64,000 nucleotides of DNA from Rhizobiaceae bacterium (GTDB lineage Bacteria > Pseudomonadota > Alphaproteobacteria > Rhizobiales > Rhizobiaceae). Positions 58,317-64,000 of this stretch are shown piece after piece. The notes beneath the pieces are model-generated. The model saw nothing but the letters and a program-made list of their open reading frames with translations. It was not told the origin of the DNA and searched no databases. A program made the translations under genes and the position numbers. The stretch covers positions 372,001 to 436,000 of the forward strand of contig JACVCH010000001.1 in assembly GCA_016742175.1 (NCBI GenBank), given 5' to 3'. Each line of letters begins with the position of its first letter. Positions within the stretch are counted from its first letter, which is position 1.

Positions 58317-59177
58317 TCACCGCCTTCCGAACAGGCCGATCGGCCGCCACAGGAGGATCGCGACGAGGATGAGGTAGATCAGGAAGGAGCCGATCTCGGG
58401 GACGAAATACTTGCCGGCGACGTCGCCGATGCCGAGGAGGGCGGCGCCGACGAAGGAGCCGGTGATGGAGCCGAGGCCGCCGACGGAGACGACGATCAGG
58501 ACGTAGACGAGGTAGTGGAACGCGAAGGACGGGTCGAGGCCGACGATCTCGATCGCCAGCGCGCCGCCGAGGCCGGCAAGGCCGCTGCCGAGCGCGAAGG
58601 TGATGCCGAATATCTGTTCGACATTGAGGCCGAGGCCTTGCGCCACGCGCTGGTTGTCGACGGCGGCGCGGATCTGCGCGCCGAGGCGCGTGCGCTCGAT
58701 GCCGAAGACGAGCAGCGCGGTGATGGCGAGCGCAATGGCGATGAGGAAGATGCGGTAGGTGCCGAAGCGGATACCGCCGATCTCGACCGTGCCGCGCAGC
58801 CATGCGGGCAGGCGGATCGGCTGCTGGACCGTACCGAAGAAATAGGTCGCCGCCGCCGTCGCGACGAAGACCATGCCGATGGTGAAGAGGACCTGGTTGA
58901 GTTCACCGGCCCGGTAAAGCCGGCGAAATAGGGTCCGTTCGATGACGATGCTGGCGAGCGCGGCGGCGAGGAACGCGACCGGCAGCGCCAGGATGAAGGG
59001 CAGGCCGAGTTGGCGCATGACGAGCACGGTGACGTAGCCGCCGAGCATGCCGAACGCGCCATGCGCCAGGTTGATGAAGTTCATCATGCCCAGCGTCACC
59101 GACAGGCCCACCGACAGGACGAACAGAAGCATCCCGAAGGCGAACCCGTCGAAGAGGACGATGACGAGATTGGTCAT
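58317..59177 (-). CDS. livH: Branched-chain-type ABC transporter permease LivH
   Basis: A 286-residue inner-membrane permease with about eight helices, opening with FDGFAFGMLLFVLSVGLSVTLGMMNFINLAHG, the conserved LivH start, and the loop RTRLGAQIRAAVDNQRVAQGLG containing the EAA-type coupling segment. It partners LivM. It starts 28 bases after the binding-protein gene. Confidence 0.93.
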   Translation of the reverse strand: MTNLVIVLFDGFAFGMLLFVLSVGLSVTLGMMNFINLAHGAFGMLGGYVTVLVMRQLGLPFILALPVAFLAAALASIVIERTLFRRLYRAGELNQVLFTIGMVFVATAAATYFFGTVQQPIRLPAWLRGTVEIGGIRFGTYRIFLIAIALAITALLVFGIERTRLGAQIRAAVDNQRVAQGLGLNVEQIFGITFALGSGLAGLGGALAIEIVGLDPSFAFHYLVYVLIVVSVGGLGSITGSFVGAALLGIGDVAGKYFVPEIGSFLIYLILVAILLWRPIGLFGRR

Positions 59178-59205
59178 CTAGGCGCCGGCCCGGTCCGTGG
59201 TCGCT

Positions 59206-60381
59206 TTACTGCGTGCCGTGCAGCGGGTCCTTCACGTCGGGAATTTCGTGGATGACGACGTTCTGCAACTCGCCGTCGACCTCCTGCACCTCGCGGATGT
59301 AGACGGTCTGGACGACGTCGCGCGTTTCCGGGTCGATCGACATCGGCCCGCGCGGGCTGTCCCACGCCATGCCCTTCGCGGCCTCGATCAGCGCATCGCC
59401 GGAGGTGTCGCCCTCGGTCTTCTTCAGCGCCTCGTAGATCAGGTGCATGCCGTCATAGCCGCCGATCGAGAACAGGTCGGGCGAGCGGCCGCCATTGGCT
59501 TCGCGATAGGCCTCGCGGAACTCGTTGTTCAGCGGATCATCGCGCTCGAGCGAGTAGTGGTAGGTGGTGATGATGCCGTTGGCCGTGTCGCCCATGCTTT
59601 CGAGCGCTTCGGGGTGGGTGAGTTCGCCCTGCGCGAAGATCTTGGTTTCCGGCGGGGCAAGGCCGCGGTCGACCAGCGCCTTGCCGATGGCGGCCGGCTG
59701 CGCGCCGCCCGGAACGAAGATGTAGACGGCTTCCGGGTTCGCATCGCGCACGCGCTGGACGAAGGCCGAGAAGTCGGGATTGGCGACCGGGGTGCGGTCG
59801 GCGCCGACGATCGTGCCGCCCGCCTCGGTGAAGCCCGCGGCGAAGGCCTTTTCGGCATCGTGGCCGGGGCCGTAATCGGCGACGAGCGTATAGGCTTCCT
59901 TGACGCCGGATTCGAACGCCCACTGGCCGAAGACGGTATTCAACTGCGGGATGGTGACGCCCGTGCGCACGATGTATTCGGACTGCTCCGTGACGATCGA
60001 GGTCGCGGCGTTCATGACGACCATCAGCTTCTGCGCCTCGGTCGCGATCGGCGCGGCGCCGAGTGCCTCGGGGGTGAGCGCGAAGCCAGCGATGATGTCG
60101 ACGCCGTCACGCACGACGAGCTCCTGCGCGAGGCGCTGGGCGACGTCCGGGGCCGGGCCGCCTGTGTCCTTCTTGACCAGTTCGATGGTCTTTCCGGCGA
60201 CCTCGTTGCCGTGCTTGGCGATGTAGAGGTCGATGCCGGCCTGCAACTGGTTGGCAGCGTCCGCGAACGGGCCCGAATAGGGCAGGATGACGCCGATCTT
60301 GACGGTTTCCTGCGCTCCGGCGTGCACCGACCACGACAGGCCGGCGGCCAGAATCGTGGCGAACATCATCTTCGTCTTCAT
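59206..60381 (-). CDS. Liv-type ABC transporter substrate-binding protein
   Basis: A 391-residue periplasmic binding protein (Peripla_BP_6 type) with a signal peptide (residues 1-22, MKTKMMFATILAAGLSWSV...AGA). The mature domain begins ETVKIGVILPYSGPFADAANQ and contains DPETRDVVQTVYIREV near the end. Proteins of this group bind aromatic acids (as in Rhodopseudomonas CouP-like systems) or amino acids. The operon context with an O-demethylase and ring-cleavage genes favours an aromatic ligand. GGGAGG precedes the ATG at 60381. Confidence 0.9.
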   Translation of the reverse strand: MKTKMMFATILAAGLSWSVHAGAQETVKIGVILPYSGPFADAANQLQAGIDLYIAKHGNEVAGKTIELVKKDTGGPAPDVAQRLAQELVVRDGVDIIAGFALTPEALGAAPIATEAQKLMVVMNAATSIVTEQSEYIVRTGVTIPQLNTVFGQWAFESGVKEAYTLVADYGPGHDAEKAFAAGFTEAGGTIVGADRTPVANPDFSAFVQRVRDANPEAVYIFVPGGAQPAAIGKALVDRGLAPPETKIFAQGELTHPEALESMGDTANGIITTYHYSLERDDPLNNEFREAYREANGGRSPDLFSIGGYDGMHLIYEALKKTEGDTSGDALIEAAKGMAWDSPRGPMSIDPETRDVVQTVYIREVQEVDGELQNVVIHEIPDVKDPLHGTQ

Positions 60382-60482
60382 TCTTTTTTCCTCCCTTGGG
60401 CCGGCCGCCAGGCGCGGCCACCGGACCCCAGTTTCGGCGTATCGGGGAAGGTCTGCAACCGCCAATCGAAAGGCAGGCCGGC

Positions 60483-60497
60483 GGCATAAGCTTTGCC
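60483..60497. promoter_or_regulatory. Possible operator upstream of the binding-protein gene
   Basis: GGCATAAGCTTTGCC is an interrupted dyad (arms GGCA/TGCC around a HindIII-like centre) in the 126-base gap between the O-demethylase and binding-protein genes. It could be a LysR-type half site pair or chance; the case is weak. Confidence 0.2.
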
Positions 60498-60507
60498 TAC
60501 TGGAGGT

Positions 60508-61908
60508 TCAGCTTGCCCGGGTGCGCCAGCTATCGACGTAGTTCTCGCGCGCTTCGCGGGCATAGGGGACGGGCGAGACGCGAACGCGGATCTCGGCCTG
60601 CTTGTGGCGCTCGGTCGAGGTCTTGCCGGTGCCGCCGTCGGGCTCGCCCCAGACGAGCGTCAGCACGTCGCCGACATTGACATCGGGATCGACGATGCCG
60701 AGCGAGAGCATGGCGCGCTCATTGAAGGAATAGCCGTTGAACATGGACAGGCCGACGAGCCTGCCGTCCTTCTCAACCCTGTCGAAGGAGGAGGAGGCGT
60801 AGTTGGGCTGTGGCAGGTCGATCCACTTGTAGTTCTGCTCGCCATTGCGGAAGCTAGAATGGATGATCTTCATCACATCCTCGTCGTTCCACTCGAAGGT
60901 GACCTTCTTGCGCTGCGTCTTCGCGTCCATCTTCTCCAGCGCCTGCCGGCCGACGAAGTCGTGGTCGAACTTCACGTAGAAGCCGTAACCGAGTTCATAG
61001 GGCGTCGTGTAGTAATCCTCGATGTCGTCGGAGACGTAGGAGCCGCCGATCGAGCCGGTCGCCTCGTAGCCGTTGGCGGGCAGCCATTCGCGATAGGCGC
61101 GCATCTCGTCGCCGGAATAGATGGCGGGAAGCGGCGAGGGAATCCAGCCGGATTCGAGCGTGTTGGTCGAATAGGCGCGGCTGCCGACCTGGTAGAGGTC
61201 GTGGCCCTTGCCGGCCTCGACGATGGCGGCCTGGATTTCGTCCTTCTCCTCGTAGGGCCCCCAGATTTCCAGCCCCGGCGCGCCGGCCATGCCGTGGCGC
61301 AGTGCGCGGACCTTGCGGCCGGCGATGGTGATGCGATCCATGTTGAAGAATTTGATCTCGGGGATCGGGCCGCCATTCAGCTTTTCGAGGATGGCGGTGG
61401 CGTTCGGCCCCTGGATCTGGAAGCGGTAGTGGCGCCGGTCGACTTTCTTGCCGTCGGGGCGCGAGGGCGAGCGGTCATCGCGGGTGACCTTGACGTCGTG
61501 CTTGCCGAGGGACGCGTTGTACTCGACCCAGTTGACGGTCGGCGCGCGGCCGACGAGCAGATACTGGTTGTCATCGAGGTGGAAGAGGATGACGTCGCCG
61601 ATGACGTGGCCCGAGGGGCCGACCGGGACGTAGTGCTTCGCCTTGTCGACGGTGAAGCCATTGAAGGAATTGATCGACAGGCTTTCGAGGAACGGCCCGG
61701 CATCGGGGCCTTCCACCATTAGCTCGGCCATGTGGTGCGACTGGTCGAAGAGCACCGCGCTGTCGCGCCAGGCGCGCTGTTCGTCGCGCCAGTTGGTGAA
61801 CTCGGCGGCGACGACCGGATAGACATACATGCCGATCTTCGAATTGCGCAGAAGACCGACCGTGTCGCCGTTCTGCCGCAGCACGTCCTCGAGATTGCGC
61901 GCGCCCAT
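60508..61908 (-). CDS. LigM-like aromatic O-demethylase (GcvT fold, tetrahydrofolate-dependent)
   Basis: A 466-residue protein of the aminomethyltransferase (GcvT) fold. It is close in length and pattern to LigM of Sphingobium, which moves the methyl group of vanillate or 3-O-methylgallate to tetrahydrofolate. Recognisable parts are LRNSKIGMYVYPVVAAEFTNW, LFDQSHHMAEL (His58/His59) and GPNATAILEKLNGGPIPEIKFFNM. The C-terminal lobe is GcvT_C-like, with GYSFNERAMLSLGIVDPDVNVGD. From memory LigM uses a Tyr near 31 and a His near 60, and Tyr30 and His58/59 are present here. GGAGG precedes the ATG. DesA-like syringate demethylase or a dimethylsulfoniopropionate-type relative are the alternatives. 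Confidence 0.78.
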   Translation of the reverse strand: MGARNLEDVLRQNGDTVGLLRNSKIGMYVYPVVAAEFTNWRDEQRAWRDSAVLFDQSHHMAELMVEGPDAGPFLESLSINSFNGFTVDKAKHYVPVGPSGHVIGDVILFHLDDNQYLLVGRAPTVNWVEYNASLGKHDVKVTRDDRSPSRPDGKKVDRRHYRFQIQGPNATAILEKLNGGPIPEIKFFNMDRITIAGRKVRALRHGMAGAPGLEIWGPYEEKDEIQAAIVEAGKGHDLYQVGSRAYSTNTLESGWIPSPLPAIYSGDEMRAYREWLPANGYEATGSIGGSYVSDDIEDYYTTPYELGYGFYVKFDHDFVGRQALEKMDAKTQRKKVTFEWNDEDVMKIIHSSFRNGEQNYKWIDLPQPNYASSSFDRVEKDGRLVGLSMFNGYSFNERAMLSLGIVDPDVNVGDVLTLVWGEPDGGTGKTSTERHKQAEIRVRVSPVPYAREARENYVDSWRTRAS

Positions 61909-61997
61909 GGTCTTTCCTCCCTAACCAAAACGTCGGAGAGGTATCCCTTGCGAGGGTGCGGCTGTCACATTCGAAACGGGCCTGCCGGCATAACGCG

Positions 61998-63269
61998 CTA
62001 GACGAGCGCGCCCTGTTCGGCGAGGCGCGCCTGGACGCTGCGCGCATCGTTGCGGTGGTCGCCATCGACATGATCCGCGGCCGCGACGCCGGCGGCCTGG
62101 CCGGTGGCGAAGGCCGTTCCCATGACCCGGATCGAGCCATAGGCATGCGGATCGGCGCCGATGACGCGGCCGCCATACCACAGATTGTCGAGGCCCTTGG
62201 CGCGGATCGAATCGTAGGGGACGTGGCAGTAGCCCTTGCCGCCGATCGAGGTGTAGCTCGGCTTGCCGGCCTCGCCGTGAAGCTCGATCGGCCAGGCGGC
62301 GCGGGCGATGCCGTCCTCGCGCAGTCGACCGGAGACCACGTCCTCGCCGGTCATCTCGTAGCGCGCGGCGGGGTGGCGCGTTTCGCGGACGCCGATCTGG
62401 GGGCCGGTGGCAACGAGATAGGCGCGCTCGAAGCCGGGCATGTCGCGCTTGAGCATGGCGACATAGTCGTTGGCGCGGGCGCGCGCTTCCATCTCGGCTG
62501 CCGTGAAGCTTTCGGAGGAGAGGTCCGGCAGGGCGACATCGACGGTCATCCACCACATGTCGTGCGAGAGCGGCAGGCGGATGATGATGCCGCCGTCGGT
62601 GCGCTGGATCGGGTGTGCGCCATCCTGGTTGTAGCGCGCGATGGCCGCCTGCAGCGCCTTGCGGTCGATGTCGAGATCGGGCGCGATGCCGCCGACGCGG
62701 ATCGGCATGGTGAGCGCCTGGAGCTTGCCTTCGGCGTCGCCGGTGCGGAACGGAATGCCGGCCAGCATGGCGAGATTGGCGTCGCCCGAAGCGTCGACGA
62801 AGGCCTCGGCGACGACACGGCTGCGCCCGCCCATGCCGGCGAGCGTGACGGCTTCGAGTCTGTCTGCCGTGCGCGCGACGGAGGCGACACGCGTGTGGAG
62901 CCTGACGTCGATGCCGTAGCGGCGGACGAGATTGTCGAGCGCGAATTTGAGGACTTCGCCGTCGAGGAGGACGATCCAGTTTCCGGTCGTCTCCGAGCGG
63001 AAGGCTTCGCCGTCGAGCCCGTGCCGGCGCAGTTCGCCGACGACCTCCTCGCCGACGCCGCCGACGGCCTTCACCGGCTCGCGCCCCTGCTGGAACAGGC
63101 CGCAATAGGCGTAGACCTGCGAGGTCGTCGCCGCGCCGCCGAGAAAGCCGTATTTCTCGACGAGGCACACCTTCGCGCCCGCCTTCGCCGCGCCGATGGC
63201 GGCGGCAACGCCCGCCGTCCCGCCGCCGCACACGACGACGTCGTAATCGGCTTCCACTCGCTTGGTCAT
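61998..63269 (-). CDS. FAD-dependent oxidoreductase (FAD_oxidored family)
   Basis: A 423-residue flavoprotein with the dinucleotide motif VVVCGGGTAGVAAAIGAAKAG (residues 11-31, shown in part) and LVEKYGFLGGAATTSQV, typical of the PF12831 group. A second glycine motif VDASGDANLAML and the C-terminal FAD-contact GGRVIGADPHAYGSIRVMGTAFATGQAAG complete the fold. Family substrates vary widely. It starts 10 bases after the permease gene and is 89 bases upstream of the LigM-like gene, so a role in the same catabolic route is plausible but unproven. Confidence 0.85.
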   Translation of the reverse strand: MTKRVEADYDVVVCGGGTAGVAAAIGAAKAGAKVCLVEKYGFLGGAATTSQVYAYCGLFQQGREPVKAVGGVGEEVVGELRRHGLDGEAFRSETTGNWIVLLDGEVLKFALDNLVRRYGIDVRLHTRVASVARTADRLEAVTLAGMGGRSRVVAEAFVDASGDANLAMLAGIPFRTGDAEGKLQALTMPIRVGGIAPDLDIDRKALQAAIARYNQDGAHPIQRTDGGIIIRLPLSHDMWWMTVDVALPDLSSESFTAAEMEARARANDYVAMLKRDMPGFERAYLVATGPQIGVRETRHPAARYEMTGEDVVSGRLREDGIARAAWPIELHGEAGKPSYTSIGGKGYCHVPYDSIRAKGLDNLWYGGRVIGADPHAYGSIRVMGTAFATGQAAGVAAADHVDGDHRNDARSVQARLAEQGALV

Positions 63270-63279
63270 GTCAGGTCCG

Positions 63280-64000
63280 TCAGGTGCGCCAGTTGAGGAA
63301 ATACTGCTCGGCCTTGCCGATCAGCCAGCCGATGGTGAGGCCGAGGATGGAGAGCATCGCGACGCCGGCGATGAGCTGGTCGGTCGCGAAGATCGCGCCG
63401 GCCATCAGGATGTAGGCGCCGATGCCGTATTGCGCGCCGATCATCTCGGCCGCGACGAGCAGCACGATCGCGATCGACGCGGAGATGCGGAAGCCCGACA
63501 GGATCGCCGGCAGCGCGCCGGGGATGATGATCTTGCGCACGATCGACAGCCACGACAGGCCGAAGGACTGGCCCATGCGGATCAGATTGCGGTCGACATT
63601 GTCGACGCCGCCATAGGTGGCGATGACCGTCGGGAAGAAGGTGCCGAAGAGGATCGTCGCGACCTTGGAGCCTTCGCCGATGCCGAACCAGACGATGAAG
63701 AGCGGCAGGAGCGCGATCTTGGGGATCGGGAAGAGCGCCGAGACGATGGGCGAGAGGCCGGCGCGGGCGACCGAGAAGAGGCCGATGGCAAGCCCCACCG
63801 TCACGCCCAGCATCGAGCCGAAGAACCAGCCGACCGACAAGCGGTAGAGGCTCGCCTGGAGATGGGTCCAGATCTGGCCGGTTCGGAACAGGTCCTGGAT
63901 GGCGCCGAAGGCCTCCGACGGGGCGGGCAGCGCGATCGGGCTGATGATGCCGGACTGCGAGCCGAACTCCCAGATCGCGATGATGACGATGAAGACGAGC
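63280..64000 (-). CDS. ABC transporter permease, SsuC/TauC type, 5' truncated
   Basis: The open frame runs out of the window on its 5' side. The visible about 239 residues begin LVFIVIIAIWEFGSQSGIIS and include PAPSEAFGAIQDLF, the EAA loop GQSFGLSWLSIVRKIIIPGALPAILSGFRIS and about five helices, which is the SsuC/TauC/NMT1-associated permease pattern. Such systems take up sulfonates, nitrate, pyrimidine precursors or aromatic acids. An internal TTG at 63840 is not the start, because the upstream residues continue the family sequence. The stop is 10 bases before the FAD protein gene. Confidence 0.88.
   Translation of the reverse strand, partial: LVFIVIIAIWEFGSQSGIISPIALPAPSEAFGAIQDLFRTGQIWTHLQASLYRLSVGWFFGSMLGVTVGLAIGLFSVARAGLSPIVSALFPIPKIALLPLFIVWFGIGEGSKVATILFGTFFPTVIATYGGVDNVDRNLIRMGQSFGLSWLSIVRKIIIPGALPAILSGFRISASIAIVLLVAAEMIGAQYGIGAYILMAGAIFATDQLIAGVAMLSILGLTIGWLIGKAEQYFLNWRT

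Overview
The window is GC-rich alphaproteobacterial chromosome, most likely from the order Hyphomicrobiales (Rhizobiales) and perhaps Phyllobacteriaceae-like. The evidence is gene content and order: tsaD divergent from hemC-hemD-mitofilin-hemY, NAD-glutamate dehydrogenase of the 1,600-residue type, usg, an fsa/priA pair next to an F1 operon atpHAGDC, DUF1674/SDHAF4, and rhizobial-type palindromic intergenic repeats. No rRNA, tRNA, CRISPR array, integrase or transposase was seen. Layout: 1-9.3 kb holds a truncated MFS exporter, a GATase/TerB pair, the heme operon (hemC, hemD, COG4223 mitofilin-like, hemY), and tsaD-gpsA. 9.3-22 kb holds a CxxC peroxidase-like protein, gdhB, a UMF1 transporter, a stand-alone micro-ORF/structured transcript with a perfect 14-nt anti-Shine-Dalgarno match, a TadG-like VWA protein, a secreted nuclease whose start lies in a hairpin, a transglutaminase-like protein, SDHAF4, htpX and rsmB. 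22-38 kb is mostly housekeeping: heparinase-like protein, purH, acs, usg, yggS, leuS-lptE, an acyltransferase, transaldolase and priA. A small islet follows (AAA ATPase behind nested AT-rich inverted repeats, plus a small membrane protein), then atpH-A-G-D-C, where a heptad-built inverted repeat separates atpD from atpC. 43-50 kb holds an MFS transporter, an AI-2E exporter and a TAXI-TRAP transporter (receptor, terminator-like hairpin, fused permease, DUF1850). 50-64 kb holds an ABC-F ATPase followed by a large minus-strand catabolic block. The catabolic block is the most interesting part. Read in the direction of transcription it is: SsuC/TauC-type permease (cut by the window edge), FAD oxidoreductase, LigM-like tetrahydrofolate-dependent aromatic O-demethylase, Liv-type binding protein, livH, a palindromic repeat, livM, livG, livF, a type I (VOC) extradiol dioxygenase, a GalB-like 4-oxalomesaconate hydratase, a GalD-like 4-oxalomesaconate tautomerase, and a LysR regulator with two N-terminal helix-turn-helix segments. 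From livM to galD every junction overlaps. The genes read as uptake, O-demethylation, ring cleavage and lower gallate-pathway steps for a methoxylated lignin-type aromatic. The known gallate dioxygenase type (LigAB/GalA, type II) is absent, and a VOC enzyme with all its catalytic residues sits in its place.
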